Shown piece by piece: positions 53,886 to 64,000 of a stretch of 64,000 nucleotides of DNA (positions are counted from its first letter, which is position 1; the number at the start of each line of letters is the position of its first letter). A program made the position numbers and the translations under genes. The notes beneath the pieces are model-generated. The model did not search any database. It was given only the letters and a program-made list of their open reading frames with translations, and was not told where the DNA came from. The stretch comes from Limnephilus marmoratus (lineage: Eukaryota; Arthropoda; Insecta; Trichoptera; Limnephilidae): the NCBI GenBank assembly GCA_917880885.1, contig OU862907.1, forward strand, positions 73,155,072-73,219,071. The letters run 5' to 3'.

Positions 53886-56290
53886 TACGACTAAGAAAGC
53901 TTTAAAGGAGCGTACCTACAGATAATATTTTTATGTACAAAAAAACGTTATCATAAATAATAGTATCGGAAACGTAACAAACGTTTAACATCCTCTGCAT
54001 AAATATACCAAACCACCCACATCCTTAGAAACTAAACACGTGTTTTCTGAAAAAGGTCGAAACTGTCCGAGACTGTTGAAAGATAATTGCAGCGCAGGTA
54101 TAACTGGCAGAATGTACAAACAGTATAACTGTCTCGCTCCTTCACATATGTATTACGGGCTGTCCCGGGTGGCCATCCGGGTAAATTAGACTGAAAAAAA
54201 AAACATGTCTCGAGAACGTAAAGTAAGGACAAAAATAATGGTATTGAAATGCTAGCGGGCACCGCGATTTGCACGAATATTTATCAAAAACATTTTTTCT
54301 ATCTTGTGTGCTTTGAATATTGAAAAAACAAAAATGGCAAAAAAAATGTTGGTATTTTCTCAAGGATTACAAAAAATATGAATGATATTGTATAATTAAT
54401 TAACGAGATATCGCAAAAGAAGTGGATCTTGGGGATCTTGAAGTCCCCGGTCCGGGCTGGCTGGGTTAAATAAAGTTAGTGGGAGGGGTACATACTAGGG
54501 CTACATACTACCTACCTAGTGCTACATACTATTGTTTTCAAATCACTTGAAATTTGACACAATTATTAGATAACAGATTTTAGAAGAATTAAATTATTTA
54601 ATGTTTTTCACAGCACTCAATGTACGTTGCTGATTATTTTTTTTTTAACAAGAATAGTTATGTAGAATATACATATAATCGATATTTTAAAACATTAAAA
54701 GAACACAAATTAAGGTGGCAAAAATAAAATTAGTTTTTTTCACTTAAACAAAAAGCCATGCGCCGACTTTTTGCATTTGAAAACACTTTAATTACGCGGG
54801 TATTAAAATCGGGAATAGAGGTTATCAGTAGTTCCCTAATCTCTATACTAATCATCGTAAATGTAATTGAAGGATCAGTCGTCTATCTACAAAAAAAAAT
54901 AATACTAAAACATAAATCAAAATCCATGGTTTAAAGGTCAACGGTCAGTCTGCGCTCTCCCCTAGGATCTCGGCTCTCGGACATCGTGTTCGGACAGTGT
55001 TCGAACATCGTGTTCGGATGGACGCACCGCGGTGAGTTGATTTTGCGTACAGAAAGGGTATATCGAACGTGTCATAGGAATACGTGTGCATTGAACGAGT
55101 GCGCGAAAGCATATGACCACCCTGGAAATTCAAGATTGGAATTTACGCTCTCACAGAGTACCGTGCCGCGAGCACGACAATCTGAGTGCTGCTATTGGCT
55201 AGCGGAATAATGTGCATGTGGTGCCCCTTCCAAATGATTTGTCTACAACGCAATTATGTCCTTTAACTAACTAATCAATTGAAAACATTAATGAAATTGA
55301 TAATGAATACATGCGGCAGCCTCATTGGACTGGAAAACACATCTGAATAACCACCTAATACTTCCACAAGGGACTCTAGACAGCAATGATCAACGCCAAG
55401 GAATTGGCTGACTATTTACGTCACCCCCACCATGCGACCAGCCGAGCCACTATTGGTCAATTCTGAACAAAAGAAAAATCTGAATCGTAAATATTTACGA
55501 CAGCGAATTCATGTTCCGAAAAATTTGGAGCTCAATTTCGAGAAATTGGGAATAATTTGGATCAAGAAATAAACATCATCACCTAAAAAAGAGTAAATAC
55601 TACAAAAACAACCCAAAAACTGACGTCTATCAGTGATTGTTGCACTTTAAGAAAAATATTTACTGTTTAAAATTGTACCTTATATCACATATGTATACTT
55701 TTACCTTTTCTTGTAAACACAATAAAAATGATGTGAGGCTTTGGTATCCTAAGTTGGTAAAATCATGGCAAAAACTATCACACATAATTTTGACACAGCT
55801 GACTTCCAATCGTAGCGACTAGGGAAATTACCTAAAACAAGTACCTTAGAAAAATTAAGGAGGTTCTGTCCCCCAAAAGTCCGACCTGAATTTGCCCTAT
55901 AAAAATAGAAGTCAAACCGGTAGGAAGTCAGTTCAAAACTATCAGCCAAGAAGAAAGATACCAACTCAAGATACCAACAGTCTCCAAGTTCAAACCTCTT
56001 TTCAAGTGTTTTAATCAGTCTTAGATTCAGTTTACCTCTCCCAGTATCCCAGTAACCTAAAAACCCCAGTCTCCCACAGTCTCCAAAGTGAAAAATATTT
56101 ATTTTAATCCAGTACTCAAATCAGTTTTGCCATTATTACTAGAAGCATTTTTTGTCAAAGTAGTAAATTCATTTAAAAGACCAGTGGCGTTCCAAAATCC
56201 ACTGGCGTGCGAAATTCCATTGGCGTGTCATTGTGGCCAGCTCCCTATCATATTTAGTTTATGTACAAACGTCTAGTACAAAGGGTTCCA
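53886..56290. other. No recognised gene
   Basis: About 2.4 kb without a supported gene. 55860-56080 contains CCCTATAAAAATAGAAGTC followed by C/T-rich DNA ending CCCAGTCTCCCACAGTCTCC, which looks like a TATA promoter and leader of an LTR or other retroelement, but no second copy or coding part lies in the window. 54980-55020 holds a doubled ACATCGTGTTCGGA. Confidence 0.35.
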
Positions 56291-56293
56291 TGT

Positions 56294-56469
56294 CAACTCA
56301 TAATGAAACCAACTCAGAAACACCTCAAAAAGGTCATTAAAAGCTATGAAAAAATAATTTTAAAATTGCCGGTAACCATAACCTAACTTAACCTATTTTT
56401 TTTATTTTTTTTATCATCACTCCTAATGACCTTTCTGAGGTGCTTCTGAGTTGGTTTCATTATGAGTTG
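56294..56469. mobile_element. 176-bp MITE with ~50-bp inverted ends
   Basis: CAACTCATAATGAAACCAAC at the left pairs with GTTGGTTTCATTATGAGTTG at the right, and pairing continues through CAGAAACACCTC / GAGGTGCTTCTG and AGGTCATTA / TAATGACCT. The centre is AT-rich with ACCTAACTTAACCTA. The target duplication is unclear (possibly GTC). Confidence 0.85.
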
Positions 56470-56589
56470 TCTGGTCACCACAGAAAGGCCTGTTTCGTCG
56501 TCATCACCGAAATTATTGAAAATCGCTGAAAACAAAAGAGTTTTGATTAATTGCCACATTGAGTTTGTGAGACTATGGCAAGTCTATGT

Positions 56590-56760
56590 ATATAACGTCA
56601 GAGCTTTTCTTGTGACGTTTCTTCAACACATTGGTATTGCCCGCCGCGCTTCACTTGTAAGTATTTTAAAGTTATACATATAAGTAAGACCTTTGACCTA
56701 CATCCCTTGTTTGGAATTCGTACATTGCCAATTTTGCGCAATAAACAAGCAATTCCCTAC
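56590..56760 (+). promoter_or_regulatory. Putative non-coding 5' exon and donor region of ZF copy C
   Basis: TGACGTTTCTTCAACACATT then CGCGCTTCACTT, with GTAAGTATTTTAAAG as donor at 56657. It corresponds to the blocks ending at 12631 (copy B) and 6035 (copy A). About 1.2 kb separate it from the coding start. Confidence 0.55.
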
Positions 56761-56984
56761 GGATCGGCTGTCAAATTTGTGTGATTTTCTATGGCTGTCA
56801 ATAGCTTTTTCTATGGATGACTTTGGCCGTTGTCAGATGTCAGCTGTCGTTTAGAGTGTTTATAACACGAATTACTGCAAGTATTCATGATTTTTTATTC
56901 ATTTAATGTACGTTTTAAGTTGTATACCGTGGATTTGACATTTGCGAAGATTTGTTTCAATCTAAATATACATGAATTACTGAT

Positions 56985-57416
56985 GGCATGGCCACACTGC
57001 GGCCAACTTCCAACCTCAAACGTTTTGACAATTGTGTGGAGGGGTAGTTCGTGCGTTGGAAGTTCGAGTTAGAAGGTTGGAGTTCGAGTTGGCCCTGGAT
57101 CGCATCCGGGGCGAGCGGCGATGGCTGGTTCGTACAAGTTGGCCCAACACATCAGTCTGCGCAATATAATTGTGGGAGAGTTGTTTAAAAGATGTTTGAA
57201 ATAATTTATTTTTTAGTTTTACGAATCGAAATCAATATTATGGAAGCCAAAGCACCGCCTGCATAATTGCAGGCAACTTATAAGATACGGCACCGAATCA
57301 GCTGTTTGACATCCGCTATTTTGGAGTTCGAAGCAGAAGCGTTGGCCGCAGCCACTTAATGATTTCCAACTCCGAAGTAAGTTTGGAGTTGGAAGGTTGG
57401 CTTCGGTGTGGAAGTA
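56985..57416. mobile_element. MITE family GGCCAAC-TTCCAAC, copy 2
   Basis: Ends CCACACTGCGGCCAACTTCC and GGAAGGTTGGCTTCGGTGTGG; same family as 23088-23546. It interrupts sequence that is continuous upstream of copy B (about 13310-13370), so it arrived after duplication. No clean target duplication is visible. Confidence 0.75.
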
Positions 57417-57659
57417 TTATTAGTTTACCGAAACTAAGAAACAAACTTATGCACGTAATAACAAATTTTACAGCCGATTCCGCTTGGAAAGTTTTCCGTA
57501 AGTAAATATCTACAAAAGAAACAGAGTCGCTCCTCTGAACGGATAGTTTTTAAAAAGATGACTCCCTGCCAGAATTCTTATTGTATTAATGCGATATATT
57601 TACAACTTACACGCATCACTGATAAAACTGTTTTGTATCTGCTCTCTACTTTGATATTT

Positions 57660-57864
57660 GATGTATGAGGTCAAATAACCGTCTATGATTTTCAATTGAT
57701 TGTAGAGTAGTCCAGATCACCTCCAAGCTTATAAATATTATCTTTCAAATGTATCTGATTTTTGAACACACTAAATTGGATTGATAAATTTATTTTCTTT
57801 TGCAGGTATATTTTTTGTAAGCTAATAACATCATTATTAAACCGTAACGCTATCGCAGAAGGCC
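57660..57864 (+). promoter_or_regulatory. 5' UTR intron end and leader of ZF copy C
   Basis: Conserved GTCTATGATTTTCAATTGAT and GTAGTCCAGATCACCTCC, acceptor TTTCTTTTGCAG ending at 57805, then a 59-base leader ending in CAGAAGGCC before the ATG. Confidence 0.55.
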
Positions 57865-59741
57865 ATGGATCTTCCCAACCCAGAGAGTGTTTCCATCAAG
57901 GTGGAACCAGGCTCCCAGGAAGAAGGCGCAGGTGAAATGCCCTATACGGATATAGATATCTACCTCCCGGATGTGAAGAAGGAATGTTTGCAGTATGCGG
58001 AGACAATCAGTAAGTTGCATGTTGATTTCAGATGTTCAGAATTCTTGTCCGTTTTGAAATAGTTTCTTTGATTTATTGAACATATGTTCGTTTGCTCACG
58101 CCGTCCTCTTTTGTCGTTCACTTGTTATTTTGATATTTACTTTAAAATGTATTAATTATTTTTTTTTAAATTATGATGCTCACAAAAAGATCCCTCTCAC
58201 GTTTAGACTTTATCCTATATTGGAAATGATATAAGTTACATGAAGTATTATTTTACATTACATATACATAACTGAAGCAAGCAAACATATTTGTATTGAC
58301 AATAAATATATAAATTGTTTTGAAAATGTTCTAGAGTAAATGATGTTTTCTCCCTAAAAAGCATCCACACAGTTGTTCCTCTAGGAGTCCGGAGTATCAA
58401 TAATTGAATTATGTTTTTTTTTACTCCAGGCAGTTTAAGTTTGGAGACTGTTACCATCAAGGCAGATCCAGGACCTCCAGTAGAAGTCAGAGGGGTGATT
58501 CCCTGTATGGATATTGACATAGATCTCAGGGATGTTAAAAAAGAATGCTTAGAGCGCTCCGAAGGACTATTGCAGGTTGCAGGTAAAATTGTTTTTAAAT
58601 TTGTTAGAGTTAAAAAATCGTTTTCTCCTAATTATTTCTTTTTGCTGAAGCTATTTTAATTAAATTTTTGAAGCTATGTCTTTAATCTTTTTCAGAATTA
58701 TTGACCAACTTGCGCACCCATTCTGGAAAAAAACCTTTTTCTTGTGCCGACTGCAACTATTTATGTTCTAAAAAGGGTAATTTAAATCGTCATATGTTGA
58801 CTCATAGTGGAAAAACACCTTTTTCATGTCCCGACTGCAACTATTCATGTTCTCGAAAGAGTCATTTAAACAGTCATATGTTCACACACAGTGAAACAAA
58901 ACCTTTTTCTTGTGCCGACTGCAACTATTCATGTTCTCGAAAGGGTGAATTAAAAATTCATACGTTCACTCACAGTGGAACAAAACCTTATTCATGTCAC
59001 GACTGCAAGTATTCATGTTCTCGAAAGAGTGATTTTAAACGTCATATAATCACTCACAGTGAAACAAAATCTTTTTCTTGTGCGGACTGCAATTATTCAT
59101 GTTCTCAAAAGGGTAATTTAAAAAGTCATGCGTTCAGTCACAGTGAAACAAAACCTTTTTCTTGTGCCGACTGCAACTATTCATGTTCTCGAAAGGGTGA
59201 ATTAAAAAGGCATACGTTCACTCACAGTGGAACAAAACCTTATTCATGTCCCGACTGCAATTATTCATGTTCTCGAAAGTTTGTTTTAAAACGTCATATG
59301 TTCACTCACAGTGGAACAAAACCTTTTTCTTGTGCCGACTGCAACTATTCATGTTCTCGAAAGGGTAATTTAAATAGTCATATGTTCAGTCACAGTGGGA
59401 CAAAACTTTTTTCATGTCCCGACTGCAACTATTCATGTTCTCGAAAGAGTGATTTAAAAAGTCATATGTTCACTCACAGTGGAATAAAACCTTTTTCATG
59501 TCCTAACTGCAACTATTCATGTTCTCGAATGGTTTATTTTAAAAGACATATGTTCAGTCACAGTGTGATAAAACCTTTTTCATGTCCCGACTGCAACTAT
59601 TCGTGTTCTCGAAAGGATCAATTAAATATTCATATGTTCACTCACAGTGGAACAAAACCTTTTTCATGTCCTGACTGCAACTATTTATGTTCTCGAAAGG
59701 GTGATTTAAAAAGACATATGTTCACTCACAGTGGAACATAA
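57865..59741 (+). CDS. ZF copy C: C2H2 zinc-finger protein, three coding exons
   Basis: Predicted nuclear DNA-binding protein of about 447 residues. Coding exon 1 is 57865-58009, exon 2 is 58430-58582, exon 3 is 58696-59741; phase-1 introns with donors GTAAGT/GTAAAA and acceptors TACTCCAG/TTTTTCAG. Residues 11-15 are I-K-V-E-P and 37-40 V-K-K-E; exon 2 repeats the module (I-K-A-D at 58-61, V-K-K-E at 84-87). Twelve fingers follow, all C-x2-C-x12-H-x3-H. Helix positions -1/2/3/6 vary: KGNR, RSHS, RGEI, RSDR, QGNS, RGER, RFVR, RGNS, RSDS, RVYR, RDQI, RGDR. The stop is GGA-ACA-TAA where other linkers read G-T-K-P, a one-base change. No KRAB, ZAD or BTB domain is visible. Confidence 0.85.
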
Positions 59742-61330
59742 CCTTTTGCTTGTGCCGCCTGCAACTATTCAAGTTCTCAAAAAGGTCATTTTAATCGTCA
59801 TATGTTGACTCATAGTGGAAAAAAACCTTATTCTTGTGCCGACTGCAACTTTTCATGTTCTCGAAAAGATCATTTAAATCGTCATATGTTGACTCATTGT
59901 AGAAATAAACCTTATTCTTGTGCCGACTGCAACTATTCATGTTCTCTAAAAGACCACTTAAAAAGTCATATGTTTACTCACAGTGATATAAAACCTTTTT
60001 CATGTCCCGACTGCAACTTTTCGTGTTCTCGAAAAGGTCAATTTAACCCCTCAGAAAATCGCCAATTTGCACTTTAAATGTCTTAAACGAAATGACATTT
60101 TACGAAAACTTTGTGTTATTACCGTTTCACAATTAATGCTCTATAAATGAAACATTTCTGAACGTAGCCGAATAGTAATAACTGTTTTAGACAGGTTACA
60201 AAATAAGCTTTCGAATTATTATATTATAAATAAATATTAATATTTTTAAATATTAAAATTTAGAATGCAAACATTAAAAAAATGTCAAAATGACTCACCT
60301 GATGTATTTATATAAAAACGGTACTAAAATCACAGATTATGTAAACAACAATGCTTATTCTATTGTATAAATGTGTAATAAACACTTTTGTCACCTCACT
60401 TTTTTATCATTTCATATAAAAATATTTAATAAAAATTTTAAATGTGGAGCGCAGTGGAGCAAATTTGCGCGGGTAAATATTTTTGTTAACTACACGATTG
60501 ACAGCTGATTCCTGTTATGTATTTCCATAGACAACTTGAATAGAGATGTGCAGCATGATTCACTATCGACCTTTCGCTGTTTATTTTAGGGATGTAACTA
60601 AAACAATAACGGAGTTATAAGGGTTTCTATGGAGACACACGCGTTGACGTGTAAACACGCTTATTGTACTTGACTGCTATCGTTATTTTAACGAGTATAC
60701 TTACTTACGTTGCTGAGGGGTTAAAATTCATATGTGCATTCACAGTGGGACAAAACCTTTTTTATGTCCCGACTGCAACTATTCGTCTTCTCGAAAGGGT
60801 GATTTAAAAATACATATGTTCAGTCACTGTGTGATAAAACCTTTTTCATGTCCCGACTGCAACTATTCGTGTTCCCGAAAGGGTCAATTAAAAATTCATA
60901 TGTTCACTCACAGTAGAACGATACCTTTTTCATGTCCTAACTGCCACTATTCATGTTCTCGAATGGTTGATTTTAAAAGACATATGTTCAATCACAGTGG
61001 AATACAACCTTTTTCTTGTGCCGACTGCAACTATTCATGTTCTCGAAAGTAATCGTTAGAGCTTCACATGTTGACTCACAGTGGAAAAAACCTTTTTCTT
61101 TTTCCGAAGTAAGTATTTTTGTTCTCAAAAGGGTAATTTTAAAAGTCATATATTGACTCACAGTCGAACGAAACCTTTTTAATGTCCCAACTGCAACTGT
61201 TCATTTTCTGAAAAAGGCGATTTAAATCGTCACATGATGATTCACAGCGGTTTAAACTATTTTTTATTTTTAGACTGCAAATATCAATTTTCTAAGGAAA
61301 ATGTAAAGAGCCACTTGTTGACTCATTCAC
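59742..61330 (+). pseudogene. Finger array continuing behind ZF copy C, split by a MITE
   Basis: Four more fingers follow in the same frame as copy C up to 60043 (F-S-C-P-D-C-N-F-S-C-S-R-K-G-Q-F), where a TTAA element breaks in. After 60725 the array resumes (I-H-M-C-I-H-S-G-T-K-P-F, about four good fingers to 61052), then decays with stops and frame changes to about 61330 (matching 575-910 of copy A). Before the nonsense codon and the MITE the array may have had over twenty fingers. Confidence 0.85.
60047..60720. mobile_element. Compact TTAA-flanked TIR element (674 bp)
   Basis: TTAA at 60043-60046 and 60721-60724; ends CCCCTCAG ... CTGAGGGG. It interrupts one zinc finger between the second Cys and the first His, so its edges are exact. 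The same family, inverted, forms the outer layer at 13488-16207. Contains CACGCGTTGACGTGTAAACA near its right end. No transposase; short ORFs only. Fits piggyBac- or Kolobok-type target choice. Confidence 0.9.
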
Positions 61331-61349
61331 ATAGTGACTTTCTCTAAAC

Positions 61350-62490
61350 TATGGAATTTGCTCATTTTTTTACATTTACTAATCATTTTGGGAGGCAGTT
61401 ATGGGACTGCCAACCCCAGTAATCATTATTTTGGAAAACCTTACACATTTACCATAAGTGGTCCGAAGACGTTCACTACGTTTTGTGACTTAGCAGGGAT
61501 GCCGGATTCATTGGGTGAGGTTTTTCTATGTCTTGGTGGCGAATACTTTTGCTTACCTAGTTTGTTGCTGGTCGGATATGAGAGACTGGTTGATGGAGAC
61601 CTTATCTTGACCTGTCCAGCCAGATTCTCTAGACTCATCGCCTCGCTCCGTTGTTGAAAGGTTAGATTCATATATCCGTAACTTCTGGACACACTGACCT
61701 AAGATTTCTACCCACCCCTCGTATCTTATTCCTTCCCTCTCCTCTCCTTCCTTATCTCGAAAAGAAAACCTAGTCTCCTTCAACGGAAGCAATCTTCCGA
61801 ACAGGCCATCCATTGATATGCTTGGTGTAACTCTAAGTGACCAGCTCAGATGTGGGGGATCCATCGAGGCAAGAGTAAAATTAGCCTCCCAAAACTGGTG
61901 ACACCAACCAAACCTTTAAAAGTACACAACTACTAACCCTGTACAAATCACAAGTACGTCTTACGGTTGAATTTGGCAGCCACCTCCGGTCTGGAACTTC
62001 AGAATACCTGAAAAATTCCCTCGACTTGGTATAAAAACAGGCGGTCCGTTTGATAGATTCTCCTATTTTAACAGACGGATTTCAATCTTTAGAGCAAAGG
62101 CGTCAGGTATGAATCCTAACCTTGTTCTACCGGTATAACAATGGAAAATGCTCCGAGAAACTAGCATCATTGATCCCTTCGGCAAGCGTGCATAGTCCGG
62201 AAACACGTCAATTGCGTGCCCAACATTTGTACACGGTTGACATTTGTCACATGAGAACGGGTCGCTTCTTCAACTCGTTTTTGTGTTCAATAGCTCGGCT
62301 GTGGCACGATTTTTCGGCCCCTGTGTTTCCTCCTTCCTTCAACATGGGTTTCTTCAAGGCCAAAGTTCATTCCTTCCTCTCCTTAAAAATACCCTCCACA
62401 CTGCATCTCAGATGACATACGCCCTGAGGGAAATTATCTTCCTCAGGGGCCTCCTCTGTGGAGTTAATGTAAAAAAAATATAAATATATA
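61350..62490 (+). mobile_element. CR1-like non-LTR 3' end flanking ZF copy C
   Basis: 61780-62415 encodes the RT thumb and tail with small breaks: M-L-G-V-T-L-S-D-Q-L, L-Y-K-S-Q-V-R, R-L-I-D-S-P-I-L-T-D, L-F-Y-R-Y-N-N-G-K-C-S, A-R-L-W-H-D-F, V-F-P-P-S-F-N-M. The 3' end is TCAGGGGCCTCCTCTGTGGAG then an A-rich tail near 62470. The part 61350-61770 equals 1-545 inverted. Its presence beside both A and C dates it before their duplication. Confidence 0.75.
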
Positions 62491-63640
62491 TCTCTGTATT
62501 CCCCTGAAACTATAATTACTTGATGAAAGAATTAAATTTATTATTACTCTCAGATTGAAGAATTATATAAGTCCTATTTTATATTCTAAATTGTAAATGG
62601 TGGTATAGACAGCCATTATTTCATTTCAGAATTTCAAATATCCACCCGAGCTACTTGGTATTTAATCCTGTATAAATTCAACAATACCAGGACCAACCAT
62701 GACTCAGTATTCGAAACACTCGCTTGTACCTAGCTTACATGAAGTTAGTAATAGATACGCAGATGTGGCGGATCTATTTAATTGCACGGAAGATAGGTAC
62801 AAAAGGGCTTTGCTTTCAAATCTTTTCAATCAGTAATAATTACCTTATTTGTATTATAAAATTTTGAATATAGGTACTTGAATCTCTGATGTCATTTCGT
62901 AATCATTGTTTATGGTATATTTACACCGTTGGTATCATAGATGTATATAATATAACTGGATGGATGAGTCGCGTAAATTGGCCGGTCTTCCGGTTTCGAC
63001 GGCCGCCATATGCACAATGGGCAAGAGATACGAGAACTCAGGGAACTCGCAAATTCCAAGTTTTTTGTTACTAAAAAATGTTATTTAACATTTTTCATTT
63101 CTGTTTTTTTTGTGTTGCATAACGAATTGTAGTAAAGTAAAACTGCGACTTTGTATATTTCGCATAAATAATTGTATTACGCACCAAAATATCTAATATT
63201 TAATGATATTATTGTAAGCAAATAAATAGAAAAAAAAAAATTAAATTGCTTACAATAAAACTGATTGATCAGTTTTGTAAGATTTAAGTAAAATAAAATA
63301 TTGTAAAATTAAAAACTGAATAAAAAATAATCTTCCCTTCGAAGTAAACTTCAATAATGAAACTTCATTCAGGGCATCACAAGTCTACAGCTGTACTTTG
63401 TTTTATAACTACATATTGTGATAATCTTACCATTGTCTTAGATCAGTAAGGGGTATCCATTAATTACGTGAGCAGTTTTTCTACCAATCTAGAACCCCCT
63501 CCTCCCCCCCGGTGAGAAACATTTGGATTAAATTACAATATTTAGTATGGAAACATCATGTGCCATTAACTTATAAGCAGTAAATGTATCGACAAACAAA
63601 AGGAAAAAATAACAGTCGTACATAATATAGGGTAGAAATA
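62491..63640. other. No gene seen
   Basis: AT-rich non-coding DNA. 63450-63515 (TTACGTGAGCAG, CCCCCTCCTCCCCCCC) resembles one end of the G-rich MITE type at 31765. Short ORFs here look like chance. Confidence 0.4.
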
Positions 63641-63890
63641 ATAAAAAAAATTAACATTTATACAACTAAATTTGCACCACTTAATTTATACAACAACAAA
63701 CATACAGCAAAAATTAACATTCAAAAAAATTATACAACTTATATGCATACAAATAGTGTATACAACTTATATACAGTCAAAAATTTTAAACAACTTATAT
63801 ACATAGGTACAGAGAAAGAATTTATACAACTTACATACAGACAAAAAATTTATACAACTTATACACAGACAATTTTTTTATACATTTTAA
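63641..63890. repeat. Short-period AT-rich tandem repeat
   Basis: TTATACAACTTATATRCA recurs about six times between 63690 and 63870 at steps near 28-36 bases, often followed by ACAGACAAAAAAT. Units are irregular. Confidence 0.7.
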
Positions 63891-64000
63891 ATAAAATAAG
63901 TTAATGTAATTTTTGCCCAACGCTTGCCTCATTATTATTTACATTTTCTAGAGAAAATCTTCTTGCATATGTCTTTAACCTTAATAGCGCAAATTTCTCT

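Noticed and set aside
54945..55210. ORF pair around a doubled ACATCGTGTTCGGA
   Set aside because: Short, overlapping on both strands, no motif and no conserved neighbour.

Overview
The window is repeat-dense, AT-rich insect DNA. Supporting signs are spliced genes with GTAAGT donors and pyrimidine-AG acceptors, non-LTR retrotransposons of several clades (Jockey, CR1-like, I-like, RTE, R4/Dong), a BEL/Pao element, many TIR elements, and a short (CCTAA)n insect telomere-type tract. Several repeats resemble ones common in moths, so Lepidoptera is my guess, but I cannot prove the order. I recognised no tRNA, rRNA or ordinary housekeeping gene.

The only host-type genes are a lineage-specific C2H2 zinc-finger (ZF) family. 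Three copies share one architecture: a short non-coding 5' exon, two short coding exons that each encode one copy of the same acidic module (I-K-x-E-P ... D-I-D ... V-K-K-E-C-L), and a last exon made of 84-bp units, each one 28-residue finger. Copy A (minus, about 6.1-0.6 kb) and copy B (plus, about 12.6-21.6 kb) are head to head. Copy C (plus, about 56.6-61.3 kb) is a near inverted duplicate of copy A, including its 3' flank. Copy D (minus, 32.3-33.6 kb) and a relic at 7.1-7.35 kb are decayed. A and C each carry a nonsense codon inside the finger array; B carries a frameshift.

Layout: 0-6.1 kb copy A with a non-LTR element inside an 8-bp-TSD TIR element. 7.1-12.5 kb ZF relic, a Jockey fragment, a degenerate 95-bp satellite, a perfect 60-bp tandem repeat and an endonuclease fragment. 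12.6-21.6 kb copy B, its intron filled by a TTAA element that holds a non-LTR tail that holds a foldback element with a minisatellite. 21.6-25.2 kb nested non-LTR and MITEs. 25.2-31.3 kb an I-like element split by an RTE, itself split by a Jockey element. 31.3-37.2 kb repeats, ZF copy D, a truncated BEL/Pao element and an RTE tail. 37.5-40.9 kb a decayed transposase-like gene followed by a 255-bp tandem repeat. 41.1-50.5 kb a Jockey fragment and three head-to-tail R4/Dong copies, one split by a PIF/Harbinger-like element. 50.5-56.6 kb non-LTR scraps and unassigned DNA. 56.6-62.5 kb copy C and a CR1-like tail. 62.5-64 kb unassigned with a small tandem repeat.

Functional reading (inference): the ZF proteins look like nuclear DNA-binding factors whose N-terminal modules carry paired SUMO-consensus motifs. 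Their finger arrays are coding minisatellites that vary at DNA-contact positions, as in ZF families that coevolve with transposons. Nothing here proves that function.
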